Source: Pseudomonas chlororaphis subsp. aurantiaca (GTDB lineage: Bacteria > Pseudomonadota > Gammaproteobacteria > Pseudomonadales > Pseudomonadaceae). From it: 64,000 bases of DNA. The number at the start of each line of letters is the position of its first letter. Position 1 is the first letter of the stretch. The DNA lies in contig NZ_CP059162.1 of NCBI RefSeq assembly GCF_013466605.1, positions 310,001 through 374,000 on the forward strand. Direction: 5' to 3'. The translations under genes were made by a program, and so were the position numbers. The notes under the pieces are model-generated. The model made no database searches. It saw only the letters and a program-made list of their open reading frames with translations, and was not told the DNA's origin. Positions 40,585 through 50,005 of this stretch are shown here, piece by piece.

Positions 40585-41487
40585 ATGACTCATTTGCCGG
40601 ATACCGACTTCACCCAACGCTTCATCTTCGATGACAGCGACGCCCGCGGCGAGCTGGTGGCGTTGGAGCGCAGCTATGCCGAAGTCCTCGCCAAACACGC
40701 TTACCCGGAGCCAGTCGCGCAACTGCTCGGCGAGCTGATGGCGGCGGCCGCGCTGCTGGTCGGCACGCTGAAGTTCGATGGCTTGCTGATCCTCCAGGCC
40801 CGTTCCGAAGGCCCGGTGCCGTTGCTGATGATCGAATGCTCCAGCGAGCGCGAGATCCGTGGTCTGGCCCGCTATGACGCGCAACAGATCGCCCCGGATG
40901 CGACCCTGGCCGACCTGATGCCCAATGGCATGTTGGCCCTGACCGTCGACCCGACCCACGGCCAGCGTTACCAGGGCATCGTCGACCTGGATGGCGCCAC
41001 CCTGTCGGAATGCTTCACCAACTATTTCGTCATGTCCCAGCAGGTCGGCACCCGTTTCTGGCTGCACGCCGACGGTCGTCGCGCCCGTGGCCTGCTGCTG
41101 CAGCAACTGCCGGCCGACCGCCTCAAGGATGAAGAAGAACGCGCCGCCAGCTGGCAGCACATCACCGCGCTGGGCAGCACCCTGACCGCCGACGAACTGC
41201 TGAGCCTGGACAACGAAACCGTGCTCCATCGCCTCTACCATGAAGAAGCCGTGCGCCTGTTCGATGTGCAGCCGCTGCGCTTCCGTTGCAGCTGCTCGCG
41301 GGAACGCTCGGGCAATGCGCTGGTCAGTCTGGGCCTGGAAGATGCGCAGAAGCTGGTGGTCGAACACGGCGGCAGCATCGAGATCGATTGCCAGTTCTGC
41401 AACGAGCGCTACCTGTTCGATGCGGCCGATATCAGCCAATTGTTCGCCGGAGCGGGTGTCGAGTCGCCGTCAGATACTCGTCACTAA
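40585..41487 (+). CDS. hslO: Redox-activated chaperone Hsp33
   Basis: 300 residues. The C-terminal zinc/redox switch is complete: Cys235 and Cys237 in RCSCSRE and Cys269 and Cys272 in DCQFCNERY, the CXC-X31-CXXC pattern. Oxidation releases zinc and activates the holdase. The N-terminal core begins [20 protein letters not shown]. The start at ATG 40585 fits the family; an earlier in-frame codon lies in the divergent promoter region. Confidence 0.94.
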   Translation: MTHLPDTDFTQRFIFDDSDARGELVALERSYAEVLAKHAYPEPVAQLLGELMAAAALLVGTLKFDGLLILQARSEGPVPLLMIECSSEREIRGLARYDAQQIAPDATLADLMPNGMLALTVDPTHGQRYQGIVDLDGATLSECFTNYFVMSQQVGTRFWLHADGRRARGLLLQQLPADRLKDEEERAASWQHITALGSTLTADELLSLDNETVLHRLYHEEAVRLFDVQPLRFRCSCSRERSGNALVSLGLEDAQKLVVEHGGSIEIDCQFCNERYLFDAADISQLFAGAGVESPSDTRH

Positions 41488-41599
41488 AACGGTTCAGCGC
41501 AGGTAAATTACCTGGCAAGCGCCGGATTAACGCCGTTCTGACGGGAGGGCCCTACTCTTTTTGGGCTTTTCTGGCATAATCCGGCGCACTTTTTTCGCG

Positions 41600-43208
<1,609 letters not shown>

Positions 43209-43230
43209 GCATCGGGTAAGTGGTTCAAGA

Positions 43231-43255
43231 AGCCGCCCTTCGGGGCGGCTTTTTT
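43231..43255 (+). terminator. Rho-independent terminator of pckA
   Basis: AGCCGCCC-TTC-GGGGCGGCT followed by TTTTTT, 22 nt after the pckA stop. Confidence 0.92.
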
Positions 43256-43464
43256 GTGGGCGTCATTCAGTCCCGTTCAAACTCCAGGCGGCTTGTTCGA
43301 GCGGCTCAATAAGCCTGATTCGACGCGACGTGTAAGGTAAATCCTGGTGTCCTGTGCAGGCAGTTCAGGGCCAATCGCCTGGCCTGAGCGAAAAAGAAAA
43401 GTCGCTCGACCAACTCGGATTTGCCTGACAGCCAAGGTCCCCTCGCACTGGTTAACGTGAGTTC

Positions 43465-43483
43465 CCCCGGTTGAAGACCGGGG
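43465..43483 (+). promoter_or_regulatory. Hairpin in the bacteriocin gene 5' leader
   Basis: Perfect 7-bp GC-rich stem CCCCGGT/ACCGGGG with a 5-nt loop, 18 nt upstream of AAAGGA and 26 nt from the ATG. It may limit translation initiation; not a terminator since no U-run follows. Confidence 0.35.
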
Positions 43484-43509
43484 TTTCCCAGGCGACCGAG
43501 CAAAGGACT

Positions 43510-44712
43510 ATGGCCCGCAACAAGGATGTGCCCCAGGTATGGCAGCGCTACGACGCTGACGGCGGTGGTTATCGTCGCCTGCGCGATATGACTGCGAGCG
43601 AATTGGCTGAGCGTGATGAGGCGCAGCAGGGTTACGAGCAGATGCTCGCTCGCCAGCAGGCCTATGAAGAGCAGCTGGCGACTACACGGGTGGAATCGCA
43701 ACCAACGCCCGTCGGTTGCGTGTTCACCAAGTCTTGCAAGCTGCCGAACGCAATCATCGACTACGTCACCCCGACAGGCTTCATACCCACTGATTCGGTG
43801 GCGAATTACGGCGCGTTGACGCTGCTGGGCGGTCGTGAGGTCGAGGCGGGTGGGGGCGTGGCCCTCAAGCGCATCAGCGGCGCGCTGCCGGCCAATCTCG
43901 GTACCTTGACCCTGGGTGGTGTCTCCGCGGCGGCTGGTACCACCGGTAGTGGCCTGGGGCTGATCTCCTCGGGCGTGGCGGCCGGTGCGTTGCTGGGGCT
44001 GGTGGCCTTGCTCGCTCCATCGAGCCTGGGTGATGGCGCGCTGTACAGCGAAGAGCAGCTACGCAATCTCAAGCAAGCTCGCACCCGGCTACGCCTGCGA
44101 GTTGAGCCGCAGGCCGATGGCAGCCTCAAGGGCTACGGCTTCAACACCCAGGGGCGCCGCGAGTGGGAAATGATTCCGGTGGCTCAGTTCGAGGCCCGTG
44201 GCGAGCAGCAAGTGGCCGACCTGGGCGATGGCATCACCCTCACCTGGACCCCGGCGGTGGACCCTTCGAGCACCATAGGGATACCACCGCTGGAAGCGGC
44301 TCCACAGACTCCACCGATCTGGATTTTCCCGCCGACTGAGGCGGCGGAGCGGATCATCGTGAGTCCGATTTATCCGCCGGAGTATCGGGATTTTATTCTG
44401 GTGTTTCCGCCGGGGTCTGGAGTTCAGCCGCTGTACATTGTGCTGAGCACACCGGTGTCAGGGCATGTTCTTGCACCGAGCGCCTTGCCTGGCTTTCCTG
44501 ATGCGATTAGGGCAAAGCGGAAAACCTCTGTCCAAGGAGGTGGTGGGCGACGTAAACGATGGAAAACTGCAAAAGGACTAATTTTAGAATGGGACTCTCA
44601 ACATGGCGCAGTTGAAATGTATGACAAACGCGGCCGCCATCTTGGCGAGTTTGATCCGCTTACTGGTGTACAAACTAAAGCAGCTGACAGAACAAGGAGC
44701 ATAGAGCCATGA
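43510..44712 (+). CDS. Short S-type-pyocin-like bacteriocin with colicin-E3-type rRNase domain
   Basis: 400 residues. N-terminus MARNKDVPQVWQRYDADGGG resembles pseudomonad S-type bacteriocins. Residues about 75-185 hold a Gly/Ala-rich segment (VFTKSCKLPN ... LGGVSAAAGTTGSGLGL); about 195-325 match the pyocin S translocation domain. The last 63 residues look like the E3/cloacin 16S rRNA nuclease: GGGGRRKRW, then EWDSQHGAVEMY and GEFDPLTG, with catalytic Asp362, His365, Glu369 and Arg396 in place. At 400 residues it is much shorter than classical pyocins (about 600-800) and lacks space for a separate receptor-binding domain. AAAGGA is only 2 nt from the ATG. The 3' third is clearly AT-richer, suggesting a swapped toxin domain. 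The immunity gene overlaps the stop. Confidence 0.85.
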   Translation: MARNKDVPQVWQRYDADGGGYRRLRDMTASELAERDEAQQGYEQMLARQQAYEEQLATTRVESQPTPVGCVFTKSCKLPNAIIDYVTPTGFIPTDSVANYGALTLLGGREVEAGGGVALKRISGALPANLGTLTLGGVSAAAGTTGSGLGLISSGVAAGALLGLVALLAPSSLGDGALYSEEQLRNLKQARTRLRLRVEPQADGSLKGYGFNTQGRREWEMIPVAQFEARGEQQVADLGDGITLTWTPAVDPSSTIGIPPLEAAPQTPPIWIFPPTEAAERIIVSPIYPPEYRDFILVFPPGSGVQPLYIVLSTPVSGHVLAPSALPGFPDAIRAKRKTSVQGGGGRRKRWKTAKGLILEWDSQHGAVEMYDKRGRHLGEFDPLTGVQTKAADRTRSIEP

Positions 44713-44939
44713 AGTTTCTCGTTGAGGCTTTTGACAAAGAAACCGAGCTGTTGGTTTTTGACGTAGAGCTGCCGGCCGATTGTGACGAGCGTGTGAAAGA
44801 GATCATGGGCTGGACAGTGGACCCTCAAGGTTGGGAAGGCTATGACCTGACTGCAGTGCAGTTGACTGAGTTTGAAAAGATCACTGAGAGGAAATTTGAT
44901 CTCTCTGCATATGATTTCCAACTGACGGCTAATGGCTGA
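44709..44939 (+). CDS. Probable immunity protein for the E3-type rRNase
   Basis: 76 residues, acidic (many Asp and Glu), starting in the ATGA that ends the toxin gene, with AAGGAG upstream: the usual toxin-immunity coupling. It reads FDKETELLVFDVELP and IMGWTVDPQGWEGYDLTAVQ and ends SAYDFQLTANG. This is unlike the classical ImmE3 protein and recalls a family of small proteins ending YDFQL that accompany polymorphic toxins. Function is inferred from position, size and charge. AT-rich like the toxin's C-terminal domain. Confidence 0.75.
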   Translation: MKFLVEAFDKETELLVFDVELPADCDERVKEIMGWTVDPQGWEGYDLTAVQLTEFEKITERKFDLSAYDFQLTANG

Positions 44940-44991
44940 GTACTTTCGGGTTTTGTGCGGCTCAGTCTCGTTTGCAGGAACGATAAAAAAT

Positions 44992-45236
44992 ATGAAAAGT
45001 TATTTTTTCTGATTACACGGAGCATGAGTTCATAGACTTGCTCGACCGCATCATTGGAGATGAAGACACTGAAAAAGAAGTGGATGCGCCATTTCCAAAA
45101 GGTAAGCGAATACCCAGCAGGCTCCGATCTGATTTTTTACCCAGAGAATGGTGCCGATGACTCGTCCGAAGGCATCACACGGCTAGTGAAGGAGTGGCGG
45201 GCGGCTAATGGTTTGCCCGGTTTCAAATCTGTGTGA
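44992..45236 (+). pseudogene. Remnant Im2/Im9-type DNase-colicin immunity gene
   Basis: Pieces of a pyocin/colicin DNase immunity protein appear in two frames. SDYTEHEFIDLLDRIIGDED and TEKEVDA lie in one; HFQKVSEYPAGSDLIFYP and KEWRAANGLPGFKSV lie in another, ending at TGA 45234-45236. The GSDLI-YP and EWRAANG-PGFK strings are hallmarks of the Im9 family. Frame loss 1 is one extra T in the T6 run at 45003-45008, giving an early TGA after the ATG (44992). Frame loss 2 is near 45082-45095, where about 8 nt (three residues) seem missing. No DNase toxin is nearby, so this is an orphan relic of an earlier module. Confidence 0.8.
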
Positions 45237-45400
45237 AAGGATTTGCCATCCCCCGCTCCCCGGCAAGTTTCAGGATTCCCGTAGACACCAGCATTTCCCG
45301 ATGGATTAACAAGCAAACCCCAAAAAAACTGTGTATGGTGCGCGCCAAATCTGCCGGGTACCCTTGGGTGCCGACTTCATACACTTAAAGGGAATTAGGT

Positions 45401-46576
45401 ATGCGCTTGTTTCGCGTGACTTCGATTTTTTCGTTGTGGGCATTGGCGTTTTCGGTGACGGCGCAGCAACTGCCGGTCGAGGTGCTGAGTGCGGTGGTCA
45501 AGGACCAGAAGATCGCCGACGCCGAAGTGCTGGTGCAGCGCAATGGCGCGCAGAGCGTGGTCGGTCGTACCAATGCTCAAGGCCAGGTGACCCTGACCAC
45601 CGACTTCGCCGATGACCCCAGCAACCTGCTGATCATCAAGAAACCCGGCTATTCCAACCTGGTGGTCAAGTGCCCGTGCAGCGGCATGACCTACGCCATC
45701 AGCCCGGTGATGCAGAACCTCGACGGTCTGCGCGTGGTGCTGACCTGGGGCGCGACCCCAAGCGATCTCGATTCGCACATGATTTTCCCGGGCAACAACA
45801 TCTACTTCCGCAACCAGCAAGGCGATGACGCCCACCTGGACGTCGACGATATCGACGGCTACGGCCCGGAAACCATCACCCTGGAAAAGAAACACTACGG
45901 CGAAAGCTATGTGTACGCGGTGCATGACTACAGCAACCAGACCCGCCCGGAGTCCCGTCAGCTTGCCGCCAGCCAGGCCAAGGTGTTCGTATACATGGGC
46001 CAGTCGCTGGTGCGCACCTACTACGTGCCGCAGGACCGCAGCGGTAACCTGTGGACCGTGTTCCGCATGACCGGCAATGGCGACTTCCAGGACATCAACA
46101 CCCTCAGCGGCGTGACCGTCGATGCGCAGGATGTGTTGAACGAAGTGTCGCCGTTGCTCGATGACAAAGTGGAAGTTGCCGCCGTTGCCGTCAGCAGCAG
46201 CGCACAAGCCGATGCGAAAACCCTGAACCGCAAGGGCGAAGAGGCTTACCACGCCGGTAACCTGCAGCAAGCCATCGACTTCTATCGTCAGGCCATCGAG
46301 CTGAACAACGGCTACGGTCAGGCCTACAGCAACCTCGGCCTGGCCTATCAGAAAGCCGGCAATACCGCCGAATCGATCTGGGCCAACCGCAAGGCCATCG
46401 CTCTGGCCAGCGGCAGCTCGGCGGCCACCGTGCGCGCCAGTTCCTACTACAACATCGCGCGTATCTACGAAGCGGCCGGCCAATTCGCCGATGCCCTGCG
46501 TCACTATCAGTTGGCCAAGCAGCAGAAGGCCAACCCGGTGTACGACAAAGCCATCGAGCGTGTGCAAAACCGCTGA
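45401..46576 (+). CDS. Secreted YfaP-like (DUF2135) protein with TPR repeats
   Basis: 391 residues with a signal peptide (cleavage near SVTAQQ). Residues about 20-95 resemble a carboxypeptidase-regulatory-like beta domain (VEVLSAVVKDQKIADAEVLV); about 105-235 match YfaP/DUF2135 (VVLTWGATPSDLDSHMIFPG; YVYAVHDYSN). Three TPR units occupy the C-terminal 120 residues (AEEAY-type GEEAYHAGNLQQAIDFYRQA; GYGQAYSNLGLAYQKAGNTA; SSYYNIARIYEAAGQFADAL). Periplasmic location is expected. AAAGGGA lies upstream of the ATG. Function unknown; it may partner the deacetylase gene that follows by 69 nt. Confidence 0.8.
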   Translation: MRLFRVTSIFSLWALAFSVTAQQLPVEVLSAVVKDQKIADAEVLVQRNGAQSVVGRTNAQGQVTLTTDFADDPSNLLIIKKPGYSNLVVKCPCSGMTYAISPVMQNLDGLRVVLTWGATPSDLDSHMIFPGNNIYFRNQQGDDAHLDVDDIDGYGPETITLEKKHYGESYVYAVHDYSNQTRPESRQLAASQAKVFVYMGQSLVRTYYVPQDRSGNLWTVFRMTGNGDFQDINTLSGVTVDAQDVLNEVSPLLDDKVEVAAVAVSSSAQADAKTLNRKGEEAYHAGNLQQAIDFYRQAIELNNGYGQAYSNLGLAYQKAGNTAESIWANRKAIALASGSSAATVRASSYYNIARIYEAAGQFADALRHYQLAKQQKANPVYDKAIERVQNR

Positions 46577-46600
46577 TTCACGGGTATTGATCTGACCCCC

Positions 46601-46627
46601 ATAACGCGCCGTCCCACGGCGCGTTAT
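46601..46627. repeat. Perfect hairpin between YfaP/TPR and deacetylase genes
   Basis: ATAACGCGCCGT-CCC-ACGGCGCGTTAT, 12-bp perfect arms and a 3-nt loop, 25 nt after one stop and 19 nt before the next ATG. No U-run follows, so it may attenuate or protect the mRNA rather than fully terminate. Confidence 0.75.
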
Positions 46628-46645
46628 GCATTCATGGAGGTTGTT

Positions 46646-47770
46646 ATGCGGGTTCTGGTTGTTGCGTTGATGTTGTCCCTGTGGACGGCCGTTACCCAGG
46701 CTGCCGGCCCGATGGTGTTCGCCACCATCGACCGTGGCACCTGGCCGGGTTCCTTGACCACGCAAGCGGGCTTCGATACCGCCTCGCGCGCGGAAATCCT
46801 GATGTTCGGCAAGGCCCTGCTGGCCAGCGAGGCGCTGGACGATGTCAGCCTCAAGCAGCACCTGGGCGTCAAAGCGCTGGACCATCATTCGGTGGAGCAA
46901 GTGCGCGAGCGTTTCTGGATACGCCTGCTCAGCAGTTACCACAGCGCCAGCCAGGACTGTGAAGGCGCCGCCTTCTGCCCGCTGGTGCGTAACCTGGATG
47001 ACTTGCGGCAGCTGGCCCAGGGCTTCACCGGAACGGTCAGCCCGGCCTATGACGCGTGGGCCCAGGCGAGCCGACAGTTTCATGAGCAGTACCTGAATGA
47101 ACAGCTGCGCCTGGCGGCCTTGTTCCCGAAGATCAGCAGTGAGATCGAACGTTTCGACAGCGCCGAGCTGATGGGCGACGAGCTGGCGGATCGGCAGTTT
47201 CTGCTGACCTTCGACGACGGCCCGACGGCCGCGGGCGGTCACACCGATACGTTGGCCAACGTGCTGCGGGCCAACGACCTGCATGGCCTGTTCTTCGTGC
47301 TGGGCGAGCCGTTCCAGGCGCGTCTGCGCAAGTCGTCGCCGGCGCAAATGCGCGAGTTGTACAGCGGCCAGTGTGTTGCCCTGCATGGCTGGGAACATAA
47401 GTCTCATAGCGCCTGGGGCGAATGGCAGCAGTCCATCACCCGTTCCGCGACCCTGGTGCGCGGCACGTTGCCAGATGATTACCAGCCGCTGTTCCGTCCG
47501 CCTTATGGCCAGCGTTCGAGTGACAGTGCGGCGTTCTTCAAGGCACAGGGCATCAAGGTGATGCTTTGGGGCATCGACTCCCAGGACTGGAGCAAGAGCC
47601 TCAGCGCCAGCGCGGCGAGCCAACGGGTGCAGACCCTGATGTTGCTGTGGCGCCGGGGGATCATTTTGTTCCACGACATTCACAACAAGGCGCCTGCCGC
47701 AGTGCCGACGCTGATCGCCGCCAACAAGAGCAATGGCGTGAAGTGGGTGGATTGCCGCGCGACGCGGTAA
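46646..47770 (+). CDS. Secreted polysaccharide deacetylase (NodB domain)
   Basis: 374 residues with a signal peptide ending TQAAGP. The first 190 residues are a helical region without a recognised family; the NodB domain occupies about 190-370: FLLTFDDGPTA (metal Asp pair), HGWEHKSHS (metal His pair), FRPPYGQ and GIILFHDIHN. It should deacetylate a glycan (peptidoglycan or exopolysaccharide) in the periplasm or outside. GGAGG lies 5 nt before ATG 46646; an ATG 12 nt upstream is possible. It probably forms a unit with the YfaP/TPR gene ahead. Confidence 0.87.
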   Translation: MRVLVVALMLSLWTAVTQAAGPMVFATIDRGTWPGSLTTQAGFDTASRAEILMFGKALLASEALDDVSLKQHLGVKALDHHSVEQVRERFWIRLLSSYHSASQDCEGAAFCPLVRNLDDLRQLAQGFTGTVSPAYDAWAQASRQFHEQYLNEQLRLAALFPKISSEIERFDSAELMGDELADRQFLLTFDDGPTAAGGHTDTLANVLRANDLHGLFFVLGEPFQARLRKSSPAQMRELYSGQCVALHGWEHKSHSAWGEWQQSITRSATLVRGTLPDDYQPLFRPPYGQRSSDSAAFFKAQGIKVMLWGIDSQDWSKSLSASAASQRVQTLMLLWRRGIILFHDIHNKAPAAVPTLIAANKSNGVKWVDCRATR

Positions 47771-47958
47771 GAACACGACTTTTATCGCGAGCCATCGGCT
47801 GCTTGGTGGTTCGCGATACACCCTGAAAAACTCTGCATAACCCCAGCCGGACAGCATTCTCCGCCTCCCTGTATCATCCCGTATCCTTTCTTCCCCGACC
47901 TTTTCCCGACCCTGTGCCAGTCTGCAAGGCACGTCAGCGGTCAAAGGAGTGACAGCTT

Positions 47959-49893
47959 ATGCACGACACCCTCGAACAGGTCTTCGGTTATCCACAGTTT
48001 CGTCCCGGCCAGGAGGCGGCGATCAGCGCGGTACTGGCCGGGCGCTCGGCGGCGGCGATCTTTCCCACGGGTTCCGGCAAGTCCCTGTGCTACCAGCTGC
48101 CGGCCTTGCTGCTGCCGCACCTGACCCTGGTGGTCTCGCCGTTGCTGGCGCTGATGCAGGACCAACTGGCGTTCCTCCAGCACCACGGCATCGCCGCGGC
48201 GAGCATCGATTCGGCGCAGAGCCGCGACGACGCCAACGAGGTCATGGCGCGGGCGCGCTCCGGTGAGCTGAAGATCCTGATGATCTCGGTGGAGCGCCTG
48301 AAGAACGAGCGCTTTCGCAACTTCCTGCAGCAGGTACGGATTTCCCTGCTGGTGGTGGACGAGGCGCACTGCATTTCCGAATGGGGCCATAACTTTCGCC
48401 CCGACTATCTCAAGCTGCCGGACTACCAGCGCCAGTTCAACATTCCCCAGGCGCTGCTGCTGACCGCTACCGCCACGCCCAAGGTGATCGCCGACATGCA
48501 GGCGAAATTCGCCATTGCCGGGCAGGACGTGGTGACCACCGGTTTCTACCGGCCCAACCTCAACCTGCTGGTGGAACCGGTGCAGGGCCAGGACAAGCGC
48601 CGGCGCCTGGTGCAGTGGCTGAGCGAGCGTCCCGGGCAGCCGAGCATCGTCTATGTCACCTTGCAGAAAACCGCCGAGCACATTGCCGAGCATCTGAGTC
48701 GCAACGGCATCCAGGCCCAGGCCTATCACGCCGGCCTGCCCCATGAGCAGCGCGAGGCCATCCAGCGCCAGTTCATGGCTGGCCAGTCCAATTGCATCGT
48801 CGCCACCATCGCTTTCGGCATGGGCATCGACAAGAGCGACATCCGCAATGTGGTGCATTTCGACCTGCCCAAATCCATCGAAAACTACAGCCAGGAAATC
48901 GGCCGCGCGGGGCGTGATGGCCAACCTTCGGACTGCCTGGTGCTGGCCAATCGCGACAGCCTCAACGTGCTGGAAAACTTCGTCTACGGCGATACGCCTG
49001 AGCTGGAAGGTATTCGCTGTGTACTGGACGAGTTGCAGGGCGCGGCGCCCGACGGGCAATGGGAGTTCCTGCTGGGGCCGCTGGCGGACCAGAGCAACAT
49101 TCGTCAGCTGCCGCTCAAGACCTTGCTGGTGCAGCTGGAGCTGCGTGGGCTGATCGCGCCGCGTTACGCCTACTTCGCCGAATACCGCTTCAAGTTCCTC
49201 GAGGAGCCGCAGGTGCTGCTGGCGCGTTTCGAGGGGGAACGCCGGGAGTTCGTGGCGGCGATCATCGAGACCTCCAGCCGTGCCCGGACCTGGGCCACGG
49301 TGAATTTCGACGCGCTGTATCAGCAGCATCAGGCCGAGCGTAACCGGGTGGTGAAGGCCCTGGACTACTTCCAGGAAAAGGGCTGGGTCGAGCTGGAAAG
49401 CAAGCAGATGACCGAGGTCTACAACCTGCTGGAGACGGGCTTCGATGCCGCGACCCTGAGCCAGCAATTGCATGCCTATTTCAAGCAGCACGAAAGCAGC
49501 GAGATCGCGCGGATCCACGCGATGCTCGCGCTGTTCGCCACCGAGCAGTGCTTGGGGTATCGCCTGGCGCAGTATTTCGGCGATGACCAGGCACCGCAGC
49601 GGTGCGGGCATTGCTCAGTGTGCCACGGTCAGGTGGCCCGCCTGCCGGAGCCGCCAGCCTTGCCCGCGCTTGTGGATAAAAACTTCGAAGCGCTGTGCGG
49701 TGAATTTATCCACAGGCACCAACAGCACAGCGGCACGGTTCCAGGGGCGGAACGGTTGACGCGTTTCCTGTGCGGGATCAGCGTACCGCTGTTCACCAAG
49801 CTCAAGGCGCGGTCGATCCAGGGGTTTGCGGTGCTCGAGGACTACCCCTACGCCGAAGTGCGCGATTGGGCCGAACACCACTTCCAGGATTGA
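47959..49893 (+). CDS. RecQ-family ATP-dependent DNA helicase
   Basis: 644 residues. Helicase motifs: Q/0 motif YPQFRPGQEAAI, Walker A FPTGSGKSLCYQ (about 33-44), DEAHCISEWGHNFRPDY (motif II and aromatic loop), TATATP (III), VATIAFGMGIDK (V) and EIGRAGRDG (VI). The zinc-binding region is present (CGHCSVCHG at about 552-560, with an upstream Cys). The region after it (about 565-644) is diverged, and it lacks a standard HRDC domain, so it is a RecQ paralogue rather than the main RecQ. Role in DNA unwinding during repair is by family. Confidence 0.9.
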   Translation: MHDTLEQVFGYPQFRPGQEAAISAVLAGRSAAAIFPTGSGKSLCYQLPALLLPHLTLVVSPLLALMQDQLAFLQHHGIAAASIDSAQSRDDANEVMARARSGELKILMISVERLKNERFRNFLQQVRISLLVVDEAHCISEWGHNFRPDYLKLPDYQRQFNIPQALLLTATATPKVIADMQAKFAIAGQDVVTTGFYRPNLNLLVEPVQGQDKRRRLVQWLSERPGQPSIVYVTLQKTAEHIAEHLSRNGIQAQAYHAGLPHEQREAIQRQFMAGQSNCIVATIAFGMGIDKSDIRNVVHFDLPKSIENYSQEIGRAGRDGQPSDCLVLANRDSLNVLENFVYGDTPELEGIRCVLDELQGAAPDGQWEFLLGPLADQSNIRQLPLKTLLVQLELRGLIAPRYAYFAEYRFKFLEEPQVLLARFEGERREFVAAIIETSSRARTWATVNFDALYQQHQAERNRVVKALDYFQEKGWVELESKQMTEVYNLLETGFDAATLSQQLHAYFKQHESSEIARIHAMLALFATEQCLGYRLAQYFGDDQAPQRCGHCSVCHGQVARLPEPPALPALVDKNFEALCGEFIHRHQQHSGTVPGAERLTRFLCGISVPLFTKLKARSIQGFAVLEDYPYAEVRDWAEHHFQD

Positions 49894-50005
49894 TGACTGC
49901 CCGATCCATCCGCTGAATGCCGCTCATCACACGAATAAATTTCAAAAATACCCTGGGCCTGATTATGGTGGTTTGCGTTTTCGAGCCACCAACAAGAGAG
50001 CCACT

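Larger units (their letters stand above)
43209..43509. other. Region between pckA and the bacteriocin gene
   Basis: After the pckA terminator there are about 250 nt without a gene. I found no LexA box and no convincing P-box array of the PrtN-controlled pyocins. A hairpin CCCCGGT-TGAAG-ACCGGGG (43465-43483) lies just before the ribosome site of the bacteriocin gene. Confidence 0.6.

Noticed and set aside
43209..43509. SOS (LexA) box or PrtN P-box ahead of the bacteriocin gene
   Set aside because: No CTGT-N8-ACAG match and no array of ATTG-type P-box repeats was seen.
45395..49611. Two long minus-strand frames (849 and 556 codons) opposite the YfaP/TPR, deacetylase and recQ genes
   Set aside because: Shadow frames; the plus strand has clear signal peptides, TPR, NodB and helicase motifs.
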